A DNA stretch of 45,319 bases from Rhodocyclales bacterium (GCA_016235165.1 JACRLX010000054.1:1-45319); one strand, 5' to 3'; counted from the stretch's first letter, positions 8,002 to 18,028 are shown. The notes: a model not told the origin generated them from the sequence alone. Program-made: numbers and translations.

Positions 8002-8591
8002 GTACGTTGAGGCCCGAAGCATTTCGGTCATTGGAGTACGTGGAGAATCTCGGCAGGCGGGATTTCCTGCGCATATCGGCGGCGGCGGCTAGCCTGTTCG
8101 CCTGCGGCAGCCTGCTGCAACCAGTGGCCGCGCTGGCCGCGCTGCCCTCAGGCATCAAGCACATGAGCGAAGACGAGTACGCGGTGCTGCGCAAGCTCAT
8201 GGAAGTCATGCTGCCGACGCAGGGCACCGCGCTGCTGCCGATCGACAAGATCCCGGTACTGCAAACGCTCGACGGCGCACTGCTGGCCACCATGGAGCCG
8301 CACATACTGAAGGGGCTCAAGGGCGGCATCGCCTATTTCAACGACGGCCCCCTGGGCGCGTACGGCAAGCGTTTCGTCGACCTCGCGGAAGCCGACGCGA
8401 TGCGCTTTTGCGATAGCTGGGCCGACTCCGCGGTAGTCCCCCAGCGTGCCTTGGCGATGGGCCTGAAGAAGCTGGTCGGGCTGGCCTACTGGGCCAATCC
8501 GCCGACCTGGGCACCGCTGGGCTATGACGGTCCGGTAAGCAAGCGCTGGGGGCTCCAGTCCTACGGCAACGCACCCCTTCCCAAGCACTGA
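7998..8591 (+). CDS. Tat-signal small subunit of a GMC dehydrogenase (gluconate 2-dehydrogenase subunit 3-like)
   Basis: A 197-residue protein with a twin-arginine signal: GRRDFLRIS at residues 19-27, then an Ala/Leu-rich stretch to about residue 50. C36 in LFAC could act as a lipobox. The mature part resembles the small gamma-type subunits of FAD alcohol and sugar dehydrogenases, which carry the cofactor-loaded GMC subunit through the Tat system as a hitch-hiker. GGAGGAG precedes the ATG. It lies 17 bp upstream of the GMC gene, which has no signal of its own, fitting that role. No cytochrome c subunit is next to it, so the electron acceptor is unknown. Confidence 0.75.
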   Translation: MSTLRPEAFRSLEYVENLGRRDFLRISAAAASLFACGSLLQPVAALAALPSGIKHMSEDEYAVLRKLMEVMLPTQGTALLPIDKIPVLQTLDGALLATMEPHILKGLKGGIAYFNDGPLGAYGKRFVDLAEADAMRFCDSWADSAVVPQRALAMGLKKLVGLAYWANPPTWAPLGYDGPVSKRWGLQSYGNAPLPKH

Positions 8592-8608
8592 TTCCGCGGA
8601 GAGAAACC

Positions 8609-10171
8609 ATGAGCAAGAAAATTGCGGTGAAAGCGGCGGCGCACGGCCTCAAGCTGGTCCAGGCCAGCGACGTCAAGGACAGCAGCATCCAGCTCAAGGC
8701 CGACGTGGTGATCGTCGGCTCCGGCGCCGGCGGCGCCATTGCCGCCTACGAACTGGCATCGAAGGGCAAGAAGGTCGTGGTGCTCGAAGCCGGGCCCTAC
8801 GTGCCCTCGGAAAAGTTCACGGAAATGATGGCCATTGCCATGGGCACCCTCTACCAGGACCATGGCGGGCAAGCCAATGCCAACGGCGACATCACCGTCC
8901 TGCAGGGCGCATGCGTCGGCGGTTCCACGGTGGTGAACGCGGCGCTGTGCTTCCGCACGCCGGACTACTACCTGAAGCTTTGGGGCAAGGAATTCGGGCT
9001 CACCAACCTGACATCCAAAGTCATGAAGCCCTATTTCGAGAAAATCGAGAAGAACCTCCAGATTCGTCCCAACAAGAAGCAGGAAACCAGCGTCGGCGCG
9101 GAATTGATCAACAAGGGCCTGAAGAAACTTGGGCTGCCGCCCGGCATCGCCAAGCGCAATGTCAAGGACTGTGGGCTCTCCGGTTTCTGCTTCGCCGGTT
9201 GCGTGTCGGATCGCAAGCAGTCGATGCTGGTGACCTACCTGCCCTGGGCGGTCGAGAAGGGCGCGACGATCTATGCCGATACCCGCGTGGTCAAGGTCCT
9301 CGCCGACCAGGGCAAGGCCAGCGGTGTGCTCGCCGAAGTGGTCGATCCGGCCAGCGGCCAGAAGAAGGCCGAGCTGCGCGTCGATGCGCCGATCGTGGTG
9401 CTCGCCGCCGGGCCGGTGCAGACGCCGGTGCTGCTGATGAAGAGCGGGCTGGGCAATTCCAGCGGCCAGGTGGGGAAGAATTTCGCCTGCCATCCGACCA
9501 TGTCGCTCACCGCCGAATTCGACAATGCCGTGGACGATTTCCATGGCGCCACGCATTCGCTGTACATGGACAAATACACCCTCCCCGAAGAAGGCGGCTA
9601 CCTCCTGCTCAACGCCGTGCAGGACCCGGTGGAAGCCAGTTTCCAGGTCGAGCCCGGCAGCGGCAAGCCCTACATGGCCTACATGAGCCGCTATCGCAAC
9701 ACGATCCGGCTGATCACCCTGATCCACGACAAGAACGTCGGCGAGGTGACGTGGAAGGACGGCGTCAAGCAGATCAACTATTCGGTCGACGACGAGGACT
9801 TCAAGGCCATGAAGCAGGGGCTCAAGACCAATGCCCGGGTGCTGTTCGCCGCCGGCGCCCGGCGTGTCTACCTGCCGACATCGCAGCGCCTGGTGATCGA
9901 GGACGCGAGCCGGATCGATGCCGTGATCGACGGCCTCAAAAACGAACCGGCGCGCTACCGCTACACCTCCTTCCACCCCCAGGGTACCTGCCGCATGGGG
10001 GCAGATCCCAGGCGCAGCGTGGTCAATCCGCAGGGCGAGGCGCACGACGTGAAGAACCTCTACATCGCCGACGCCAGCCTGCTGCCGACCTCGATCGGCT
10101 ACAACCCCTCGGAAACCGTGTATGCGCTGGCCAATTACATCAGCGACCGGATCATTGCCGCACATCCCTGA
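8609..10171 (+). CDS. GMC-family FAD-dependent alcohol dehydrogenase, large subunit
   Basis: A 520-residue GMC oxidoreductase. The FAD-binding motif VGSGAGG is at residues 36-42 with VVVLEAG following. The substrate-side GMC motif is seen as GACVGGSTVVNAALCFRTP. The C-terminal active site has HPQGTCRMG near residue 456 and the NPSETVYALAN segment near 500. A Cys cluster, C188-x5-C194-x3-C198, sits where related dehydrogenases carry CxxCGxCxxGC, so one of four cysteines is missing. Together with the Tat small subunit and the XylC-like enzyme it probably oxidises a primary, perhaps benzylic or terpene-like, alcohol in the periplasm or at the membrane. Substrate is unknown. Confidence 0.85.
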   Translation: MSKKIAVKAAAHGLKLVQASDVKDSSIQLKADVVIVGSGAGGAIAAYELASKGKKVVVLEAGPYVPSEKFTEMMAIAMGTLYQDHGGQANANGDITVLQGACVGGSTVVNAALCFRTPDYYLKLWGKEFGLTNLTSKVMKPYFEKIEKNLQIRPNKKQETSVGAELINKGLKKLGLPPGIAKRNVKDCGLSGFCFAGCVSDRKQSMLVTYLPWAVEKGATIYADTRVVKVLADQGKASGVLAEVVDPASGQKKAELRVDAPIVVLAAGPVQTPVLLMKSGLGNSSGQVGKNFACHPTMSLTAEFDNAVDDFHGATHSLYMDKYTLPEEGGYLLLNAVQDPVEASFQVEPGSGKPYMAYMSRYRNTIRLITLIHDKNVGEVTWKDGVKQINYSVDDEDFKAMKQGLKTNARVLFAAGARRVYLPTSQRLVIEDASRIDAVIDGLKNEPARYRYTSFHPQGTCRMGADPRRSVVNPQGEAHDVKNLYIADASLLPTSIGYNPSETVYALANYISDRIIAAHP

Positions 10172-10194
10172 AACGACAAACGGAGACAACAGAC

Positions 10195-11655
10195 ATGAAC
10201 GCACCTGCGACTTCCCGCTGGGAAGGAAGGATTTTTCTGGGCGACTGGGTGGCCGCACGCGGCAGCAGCCTTCCCGTCGTCGAGCCGGCCACCGGCGCCA
10301 CGCTGGGCATGCTCGGCATCGCCAATGGCGAGGACGTGGATGAGTCCGTGCGCATCGCCGCCGAAGCCCAGCCCGGCTGGGCTGCCACCGCGTTCGACCG
10401 GCGCGCGGAAATCCTGCGCGAGGTCGCGCGCCTGCTGAAGGAGCGGGCCGCCGAACTCAACGACTGGAACATCCGCGAATGTGGGTCGATTCCGCCCAAG
10501 GCGGAATGGGAGTTGCAGGCCAGCTACGAGCAGGCCCACATGGCGGCGGCCATGCCGATGCAGGCGATCGGGCAGGTGTTTCCGTCGTCGATGCCGGGGC
10601 GCAGCAACTATTGGCAACGCATTCCGATCGGCGTCGTCGGCGTCATCGCGCCATGGAATTTCCCCCTCCTGCTCGGACTGCGCTCGGTGCTGCCGGCGCT
10701 GGCGCTGGGCAATGCCGTGATCCTCAAGCCGGACGCGCAGAGCGCGGTCTGCGGCGGCCTCTTGCTGGCCGAACTGTTCGCCGACGCCGGCCTGCCGCAG
10801 GGCGTGCTGCACGTTCTGCCCGGCGGCGGCGCCACCGGCGACGCACTGGTCAAGCACCCCGGCGTCGGCATGATCTCGTTTACCGGGTCCACGGCGGTGG
10901 GCCGCCAGATCGGCGAGACCTGCGGCCGCATGCTGAAGAAGGTGGCCCTGGAGCTGGGCGGCAACAATGCCATGGTGATCCTCGACGATGCCGACCTCGA
11001 CAGCGCGAGTTCCTGCGCCGCCTGGGGCGCCTTCCTGCACCAGGGCCAGATCTGCATGCAGGCCGGACGCCACCTGGTGCAGCGCAAGGTCGCCGGACGC
11101 TACATCGAGTTGCTGGCGGAGCGCGCCGCGCGCCTGGTGGTCGGCAATCCGGCGGCCGGCCCGGTGCATCTCGGGCCGCTGATCAATGATCGCCAGGCCG
11201 AAAAAGTCGAAGCCATCGTGCAGCGCTCCGTGGCAATGGGCGCCAAGGCCGTGGTCGGCGGCAATCGCCAGGGGCGCTTCTATCCGGCGACGGTGCTCTC
11301 CGGCGTGACGCCGGACATGCCGGCCTTCACCGACGAGATCTTCGGCCCGGTCGCGCCCGTCACCGTCTTCGACAGCGACGAGGAGGCCATCGCGCTGGTC
11401 AACAGTTCGCCGTATGGTCTGGCCGCCGCTGTGCACGGCGCCTCGGCGGCGCGCGCCCTGGCGCTGGCGTCGCGGCTCAAGTCGGGCATGGTGCACGTCA
11501 ATGACCAGACCGTGAACAACGAATTCCAGGTGCCCTTCGGCGGCATGGGCGCCTCCGGCAACGGCGGCCGCTTCGGCGGGCCGGCGAGCTTCGAGGAATT
11601 CACCCAGAGCCAGTGGATCAGCGTCATGGAGCGGGGCATACAGTACCCGTTCTGA
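10195..11655 (+). CDS. Aldehyde dehydrogenase, benzaldehyde dehydrogenase (XylC-like)
   Basis: A 486-residue NAD(P)-dependent aldehyde dehydrogenase. Segments such as ANGEDVD, DWNIRECGSI, PGRSNYWQRIPIGVVGVIAP, FLHQGQICMQAGRHLV and the end GGRFGGPASFEEFTQSQWIS closely resemble the benzaldehyde dehydrogenase XylC of the TOL pathway. The catalytic Glu is near residue 253 (ALELGG) and the catalytic Cys near 287 (QICM). The gene starts 23 bp after the GMC gene with GGAGAC upstream. It would convert the aldehyde made by the GMC enzyme to a carboxylic acid in the cytoplasm. Aromatic specificity is inferred from resemblance to XylC recalled from memory. Confidence 0.88.
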   Translation: MNAPATSRWEGRIFLGDWVAARGSSLPVVEPATGATLGMLGIANGEDVDESVRIAAEAQPGWAATAFDRRAEILREVARLLKERAAELNDWNIRECGSIPPKAEWELQASYEQAHMAAAMPMQAIGQVFPSSMPGRSNYWQRIPIGVVGVIAPWNFPLLLGLRSVLPALALGNAVILKPDAQSAVCGGLLLAELFADAGLPQGVLHVLPGGGATGDALVKHPGVGMISFTGSTAVGRQIGETCGRMLKKVALELGGNNAMVILDDADLDSASSCAAWGAFLHQGQICMQAGRHLVQRKVAGRYIELLAERAARLVVGNPAAGPVHLGPLINDRQAEKVEAIVQRSVAMGAKAVVGGNRQGRFYPATVLSGVTPDMPAFTDEIFGPVAPVTVFDSDEEAIALVNSSPYGLAAAVHGASAARALALASRLKSGMVHVNDQTVNNEFQVPFGGMGASGNGGRFGGPASFEEFTQSQWISVMERGIQYPF

Positions 11656-11672
11656 CGTTCATGGCCTGGGCC

Positions 11673-11702
11673 CACGGGCCGTCCTGCAGCGGGCGGCCCG
11701 TG
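11673..11702 (+). terminator. Hairpin after the aldehyde dehydrogenase gene
   Basis: CACGGGCCG at 11673-11681 and CGGCCCGTG at 11694-11702 form a perfect 9-bp stem with a 12-base loop, 18 bases after the stop. There is no U-run, so it may be a weak or Rho-assisted terminator that separates the dehydrogenase genes from the regulator gene. Confidence 0.45.
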
Positions 11703-11817
11703 TCGTTACAATGGAAAACAGTCTGCGCGTGACGGACGCCGTAACGCTCATGGCGCCGAGCGCCACCTGCCGCAGATGAAACGCGCGAAAGGCGAATTGA
11801 AGGCCCCCCACCCCCAT

Positions 11818-11835
11818 CCCCGCCCCAGGGCGGGG
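11818..11835. repeat. GC-rich palindrome upstream of the acoR-like gene
   Basis: CCCCGCCC and GGGCGGGG form an 8-bp perfect inverted repeat separated by CA, within a C-rich stretch (11802-11826) and followed by GCTCGCTTCGCTCG. It resembles dispersed REP-like elements of GC-rich genomes. It lies 78 bp before the regulator start. No promoter could be picked with confidence in the 257-bp gap. Confidence 0.35.
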
Positions 11836-11912
11836 TTACCATACGGCTCGCTTCGCTCGACTGTCACCAGTCGCTCCGAACGAGTTGTTTCACGTTAAGG
11901 AGGAGACAAGCC

Positions 11913-13805
<1,893 letters not shown>

Positions 13806-13884
13806 CGCGCTGAGATCCTCCATCCGCCGACTGCCGTATCGCGAGCGCAGCGAGGGCTAAGGCGCGAATCGCCGGTCGAAGTCG

Positions 13885-14004
13885 CTACTCTGAAGGCAGC
13901 CTCGGATGACAGTTGGCGCAGGCGAACGCTTTGCGTATCTGGGATTCCGCCTTATGTCCCGCAGGGGCGGTATCCATTCGGATACCTGCAGGTAACGGTA
14001 CTCA
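13885..14004 (-). other. In-frame heme-c motif tail beyond the mauG-like stop codon
   Basis: After the TGA (14004-14002) ending the diheme protein gene, the same frame continues open for 38 codons to a TAG. It contains an ATG at 13977 and reads through AFACANCHPRLPSE, a canonical CxxCH heme-c site. A perfect 7-bp hairpin (GGTATCC/GGATACC) begins 15 bases after the TGA. The tail may be a C-terminal domain cut off by a stop mutation, a readthrough or recoding product, or a 30-residue peptide started at 13977. The sequence does not decide between these. Confidence 0.4.
13969..13986 (-). repeat. Perfect hairpin just downstream of the mauG-like stop
   Basis: GGTATCCATTCGGATACC forms a 7-bp stem with a 4-base loop, 15 bases beyond the TGA on the minus strand. 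There is no U-run, so it is a poor intrinsic terminator. Its place after an in-frame TGA is reminiscent of, but not proof of, a bacterial SECIS-like element. It may equally be a simple 3'-end hairpin. Confidence 0.45.
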
Positions 14005-15216
14005 GCGCAGGGGCACGTCGCACGCCGCAACCGCGGGTGGCACGACCGGTGCCAACAGCGCTTCGCGCGCTGAAAGCGATTCCAGAAACGCAATGAGGTC
14101 TGTGCTCTCGGCCTCGCTTAGCCTGAGCGGCTTGAGGATGCGTTCGCCGTCGCTATGCAGGCGGTCTTCGTCGATTTCCGAATAATGGCGCACGACATCG
14201 CGCAGCGTGGCCAGGCTGCCGTTATGCATGTATGGAGCGGTGTATTTGAGATTGCGCAGGCTGGGCACCTTGAACTCGCCGAAATTGCGATGCTCGGGCT
14301 TCAGGTGGCGGGTTGCCGTGGCATTATCCCCGGTCGCATCGTCATTGTGGCGGCCAAGCAGATTGTAGGGGTTGGCCAGCAAGCGCTTGATGCCGCCCTG
14401 GCGCCCCGGGTCGACGCCTTCCGGCTTGACGAAGAAGGGCACGCCGATGTCGCCGAATTCGCCATTGCTGAACAAGGGGCCGGCATGGCAGGTGGCGCAC
14501 TGTCCGCGGCCGAGGAACAGGCGCAGTCCGCGCCGCAGTGCCGGGGCATGGCTGGCGACGGCATCGTCGTCGCCGCGCAGGAGCGCCTCGCGCAGCGCAT
14601 CGAAGTGCGTGGAGGGCGAGACCAGGGTTTCCTGCCAGGCCGCGATTGCCTTGGCCACGTTCACCAGGAGTTCTTCGTCGCGGGCGTCGGGCGCCTTGCC
14701 GAAGGCTTGCCGGTAATGACAGTCCAGCTCCGTCTGGCTGCGTAACAAGCGGACGGTACGCCGCGCATCGCCGCCCATTTCGGCCGGATCGAGGATGGGC
14801 CGCAGGCTGGCCGACCACAGGTTGTCGTGGCCGCCATCCCAGCCGAACCAGCGGTGCTGGCCGACATTGAATAGCCCCGGAGTATTGCGCTTGCCTGGCC
14901 GCAGGCCGCGTGCGGTGGCAAGCCCGTCCTGAAAGCCCCGCCCCGGCTGGTGGCAGGTGGCACAGGCGATCCGTCGATTGGCGGCAAGGCGCGGCTCGAA
15001 AAACAGGTGATATCCCAGACGGATGGCGGCCGGATTGCCGGAGACGCGATTGCCGGTATCCGTCTTCGCCGGCATGGGCCAGGGCCCATGGCTGGCGATG
15101 CGTGCGATTTCGTCCGCCGAAAACTCCGCTTCCCCGGCTTGCGCCGACGGCACCGATGTCAGCACGAGGATGCAGACCAGTGGCCGGATCAGGAACTTAT
15201 CGAATTTGAACGTCAT
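14002..15216 (-). CDS. Diheme cytochrome c peroxidase/MauG-family protein
   Basis: A 404-residue exported diheme protein. Residues 1-27 are a Sec signal ending in AQA. Heme sites are CATCH at 85-89 and 240-244. Family features include KRNTPGLFNVG, WDGGHDNLWSASLRPI, and APYMHNGS near 327-333, where a Met or His can ligate the second heme. The conserved fold ends near residue 382 (DLIAFLESLS); a 22-residue tail follows. Members either reduce hydrogen peroxide or, like MauG and MbnH, oxidise a partner protein. The start overlaps the YtkA-like gene by 20 bp. The third CxxCH after the stop is described separately. Confidence 0.9.
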   Translation of the reverse strand: MTFKFDKFLIRPLVCILVLTSVPSAQAGEAEFSADEIARIASHGPWPMPAKTDTGNRVSGNPAAIRLGYHLFFEPRLAANRRIACATCHQPGRGFQDGLATARGLRPGKRNTPGLFNVGQHRWFGWDGGHDNLWSASLRPILDPAEMGGDARRTVRLLRSQTELDCHYRQAFGKAPDARDEELLVNVAKAIAAWQETLVSPSTHFDALREALLRGDDDAVASHAPALRRGLRLFLGRGQCATCHAGPLFSNGEFGDIGVPFFVKPEGVDPGRQGGIKRLLANPYNLLGRHNDDATGDNATATRHLKPEHRNFGEFKVPSLRNLKYTAPYMHNGSLATLRDVVRHYSEIDEDRLHSDGERILKPLRLSEAESTDLIAFLESLSAREALLAPVVPPAVAACDVPLR

Positions 15217-15652
15217 TCGTCAGCCGCAACACGTCCTCGCCGCTTCGTACCTCGAATTCGATTCGCCAGCGCCCGCTCATGTGGAACATCAGGCCCTCGA
15301 CGCGAAAACGGCCATCGCCCAGGGCGCCGATGCGGGGCTGGTAATTCATGCCGTGCCTGTGCTCGGGCATGGTGGCATCGACTTTTTTGAGGACGGCCTT
15401 CGACGCCGAACTTCCTTCGCATAGCTGAACCGTCAGCGCGAAGTGTCCTGCCATGGGGATAGCGGTCGGGGCGACCGGGGTGTTGCCCTGGAGTACGGGG
15501 CGCCAGGCGAGTTGCAGGGGGCCGCTGGTCAGCAATTTGCCGTCGGCTTCGTTGGGCGGGCAGGCGGCCAGTGCGCTTGCGCTGCTCGCGCCAAGCAAAA
15601 GCAGCGGCATCAGGCCGCGCCAAACGCCGTGTCGCCAGCGCCGACTTTTCAT
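15197..15652 (-). CDS. YtkA-like (FixH-like) periplasmic protein
   Basis: A 151-residue protein with a Sec signal (residues 1-29, MPLLLLGASSASALA) and an immunoglobulin-like YtkA-type domain, seen as DATMPEHRHGMNYQPRI and GRFRVEGLMFHMSGRWRIEF. The HRHGM stretch and nearby Met residues could bind a metal. Such proteins often neighbour diheme peroxidases and copper or cytochrome assembly genes. It starts by ATGA overlap with the amidohydrolase gene and overlaps the diheme gene. It may be a partner or a protein substrate of the diheme enzyme; that is inference, and its function is not known. Confidence 0.7.
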   Translation of the reverse strand: MKSRRWRHGVWRGLMPLLLLGASSASALAACPPNEADGKLLTSGPLQLAWRPVLQGNTPVAPTAIPMAGHFALTVQLCEGSSASKAVLKKVDATMPEHRHGMNYQPRIGALGDGRFRVEGLMFHMSGRWRIEFEVRSGEDVLRLTNDVQIR

Positions 15653-16518
15653 TGCTTAGCCGTCATCATCGAGGCGAACAGGGTTTCGCCATTGCGCCAG
15701 CCGATCTTTTCGGCTACATCGCGTGGCAAGTCGGCCAGCCAGCCACGCGACCAGTCGGCATGTTCGACGATGTAGTGCCAGCGCTCGGGGGTGAAGGTGT
15801 CGGTGCCGACCAGGAAGCGGTCGGGAAATTCGAGGAAGGCCTCGCGCCAGGCCGGGTCGGTTTTGCCGCCCGAGGCATGGTCATTGCGGAAGGCGAGATC
15901 GGCATGCAGGCGCGGATATTTCCTCAGCATGGCGCGCACCGCTTCCGGACGGTCGAAACCGGAGTGCGCCCAGAGGATGCGTGCCTCCGGGTCCTGCTTC
16001 ATCACGCGCTCGATGGCGTCGCTGTCGCCATGCAGATGCAGCCAGAGCTTGTACTGTCTGGCAAGTTGCGTCATGCGTCGCATCACCGGCAGGTCGGCGT
16101 CGGCCCCGTAAACGTGAAACTCGCCTATCGCGGCATAGCGGTATTTCTTCAGCCGTTCCTCGACATGACCGATCACGCTTTCATCGCGCACCCAGGTCGA
16201 GATCTCGCCACGCTTGCGATAGGGGCGCAGCGCAGGCACCACGAGATCGGGGGCTTCGGCACGGAGCTTTTGCGTGCCGTCGTCGCTGGAGCTGGAGACC
16301 ATGGCGCGCTTCAGTCCGGCCTTGCGCAGGATGGCGATTGCCGCCTTGGGCGGCGTGCTGTCCCAGGCATCGTGGCTGTAATGGATATGTGCGTCGAAGA
16401 TCGGCAGCTTCGGCTCGGCGGCGTTCGCGGCAAGGAGCACCAGCGCAAACAGCAGGCCCGGAATCAGCGCGCGACGTTTGCCCGGCGTTCGCGGTGGGGA
16501 TGCAGGATCTGGTTTCAT
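15649..16518 (-). CDS. Exported amidohydrolase-family protein (Amidohydro_2-like)
   Basis: A 289-residue TIM-barrel metal hydrolase. A basic N-terminus followed by the hydrophobic stretch ALIPGLLFALVLLAANA (about residues 17-33) indicates export or a membrane anchor. Metal-site motifs are FDAHIHYSH, LHLHGDSDA, ILWAHSGFD and LVGTDTF. The family contains hydrolases and decarboxylases of cyclic or aromatic substrates. The ATG at 16518 is chosen because the signal begins there; a longer in-frame form would add 27 uncharacteristic residues. It is the first gene of the operon with the YtkA-like and diheme proteins. Substrate is unknown. Confidence 0.75.
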   Translation of the reverse strand: MKPDPASPPRTPGKRRALIPGLLFALVLLAANAAEPKLPIFDAHIHYSHDAWDSTPPKAAIAILRKAGLKRAMVSSSSDDGTQKLRAEAPDLVVPALRPYRKRGEISTWVRDESVIGHVEERLKKYRYAAIGEFHVYGADADLPVMRRMTQLARQYKLWLHLHGDSDAIERVMKQDPEARILWAHSGFDRPEAVRAMLRKYPRLHADLAFRNDHASGGKTDPAWREAFLEFPDRFLVGTDTFTPERWHYIVEHADWSRGWLADLPRDVAEKIGWRNGETLFASMMTAKQ

Positions 16519-16595
16519 GCGTCTCTCCCGGCGATTGAGAGGTGGTTCGAACTTCAAGGTCCCGCCGCCAGTATGTCGGCGCGGAGGCGCCCTCG

Positions 16596-17255
16596 TCAAT
16601 CAGCGCCCGGGGCGCCCGGCACAGGGCGGCGACAGGCCAGGGTGGCGATGTCCTGCGCCAGGGGCCAGGCGACCCGCAGCATGACGTCGAGCAGTTCGCG
16701 GGCAATCATTTCGCGCAGCGGTACCAGCGCCTTGGGCAGGCGTACGGAACGGCTCAACGAACGGACTTCCTCGGCGTACAAGCGGAACAGTTCGTACTGC
16801 AGGCGGGCAAAGTCTTCCCGCGAATACGTGGAGCCCAGGGTCTGGCGCAGGCGAACGGCCTCTCCGCCGGCGCCAAGGATTTTTTGCGCGGCCTCGTGCA
16901 TGAGGCGTATGCGACGGGTACGAAACGGAATGATTTCGTCGTAGCGGACGATGATTTCGACGGGGAATCGGCCGACCTGGTCGAGGAAGCGGCGGTCGAT
17001 ATCCCTGGTCGCCTGCAACAGCTCGGACAGGCGTTGTTCCCGGTCGATGCCGGCGCGCGCCGGGTTGCCGGCATCGAGTATTACTGCCGTGTCCTTCTCG
17101 ACTTCCTTGCCGACGTTGAGCACCAGCACCGGCTCCAGATGGGGCAGGGCAAGGCGCATCGGCAAGGCCGCGCGCAGTGCGTCAAGGGTGCGCCGGCTAT
17201 ACAGCCGCTGTACCCGGCCGTCGAGCCGGGCGAGTCTGCGCGCCGCCGCAATCAC
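16596..17255 (-). CDS. Hypothetical protein downstream of the frd-operon methyltransferase
   Basis: A 219-residue, largely helical and Arg-rich protein from a GTG start, 17 bp after the methyltransferase gene, with only a weak ribosome-binding site. I do not recognise a family. It has no signal peptide or clear membrane segment. Conserved-looking stretches are DIDRRFLDQVGRFPVEIIVRYD, here shortened to its DIDRRFLDQVGRF core, and YDEIIPFRTRRIRLMHEAAQ. Codon use agrees with neighbouring genes, so it is probably real. Its place at the end of the frd transcript suggests a link to quinone or respiratory metabolism, but no function can be assigned. Confidence 0.6.
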   Translation of the reverse strand: MIAAARRLARLDGRVQRLYSRRTLDALRAALPMRLALPHLEPVLVLNVGKEVEKDTAVILDAGNPARAGIDREQRLSELLQATRDIDRRFLDQVGRFPVEIIVRYDEIIPFRTRRIRLMHEAAQKILGAGGEAVRLRQTLGSTYSREDFARLQYELFRLYAEEVRSLSRSVRLPKALVPLREMIARELLDVMLRVAWPLAQDIATLACRRPVPGAPGAD

Positions 17256-17272
17256 CGTGGTTGGCGGGGCGC

Positions 17273-18028
17273 TCAGGCCGCCTTGGTGGCGCGGTGGAAT
17301 CCGATCATGCCGTGGAACACGGTGTCGACGCGAACGTCGACAAAACCAAGCTCGCGCAGCAGGATGGACAAGTCCTCGGCCGTGTAGAACAACTCCAGCG
17401 CATCCATGAAGTATTGCTTGGCCTGGACCGCCGCCGGGCCGCTGCCGACGATCAGCCCGGTGATGCCGAGGCAGCTTTTCAAATACCCGTAGTAGAGCCT
17501 CTTCACGATCGGATTGCGCGGGCGCAGCATGTCCGAGTGGTAGAAGCAGCCACCAGGTTTCAGCACACGGCGGATTTCGCTGAACACCTCTCGCACCCTC
17601 AGGTGGCGCGAGGCGAATTGCAGCGTGACGACGTCGAAGTGATTGTCGGGGAAGGGCAGCACATGCACGTCGCCGATCGTGCTCTTGATCTGGAAGCCGA
17701 GTTCCGCGGCGCGCTGCTGCCCGACGGTTTGCATGGCGGCGCTGCGGTCCATGGCATGCACGTCGAGCGTGGGTTCGCGCTTGAGCAGGGCGATGCCTAT
17801 GGCGTTGGTGCCGGCGCAGACGTCAAGCACCGTCTGCCGCGGCGCCAGCTCGACGAGCTGCATGAATCGGCGCAGGAAGCTGCCGAACTGGCCGAGTGCG
17901 GCGATATTGTTGGCGCGGTCGTAATAAGGCGCGACGTCGGCGAAAACGTCATTCAATTCCTTGCTCCAGACGTCGCCAAGGCGCGCTTCGCGGACGGCTT
18001 CGCGCGAGGCCGGTGGGGGTGGTGCCAT
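17273..18028 (-). CDS. UbiE/MenG-like SAM-dependent methyltransferase
   Basis: A 251-residue class I methyltransferase. It has the UbiE-like opening ADVAPYYDRANNIAALGQFG, the SAM site VLDVCAGTNAIGIALL, and the family segments LPFPDNHFDVVTLQFASRHL and VLKPGGCFYHSDMLRP. UbiE itself has a GGTG-type loop; the CAGTNAIG loop and the later KSCLGITGLIVGSG stretch mark a divergent paralogue. It lies 32 bp after frdD in the fumarate reductase operon, so a role in making or modifying the low-potential quinone used by fumarate reductase is attractive. The actual substrate is unknown; it is not obviously RquA. Confidence 0.75.
   Translation of the reverse strand: MAPPPPASREAVREARLGDVWSKELNDVFADVAPYYDRANNIAALGQFGSFLRRFMQLVELAPRQTVLDVCAGTNAIGIALLKREPTLDVHAMDRSAAMQTVGQQRAAELGFQIKSTIGDVHVLPFPDNHFDVVTLQFASRHLRVREVFSEIRRVLKPGGCFYHSDMLRPRNPIVKRLYYGYLKSCLGITGLIVGSGPAAVQAKQYFMDALELFYTAEDLSILLRELGFVDVRVDTVFHGMIGFHRATKAA

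Noticed and set aside
8561-10258. 565-residue open frame antisense to the GMC dehydrogenase
   Set aside because: It mirrors a clear GMC enzyme with intact motifs. The antisense product is His/Asp/Gly-rich without a domain.
13857-14093. 78-residue minus-strand frame overlapping the end of the diheme gene
   Set aside because: It is out of frame with the heme gene and Arg/Cys-rich without a domain; the meaningful frame here is the one carrying CANCH.
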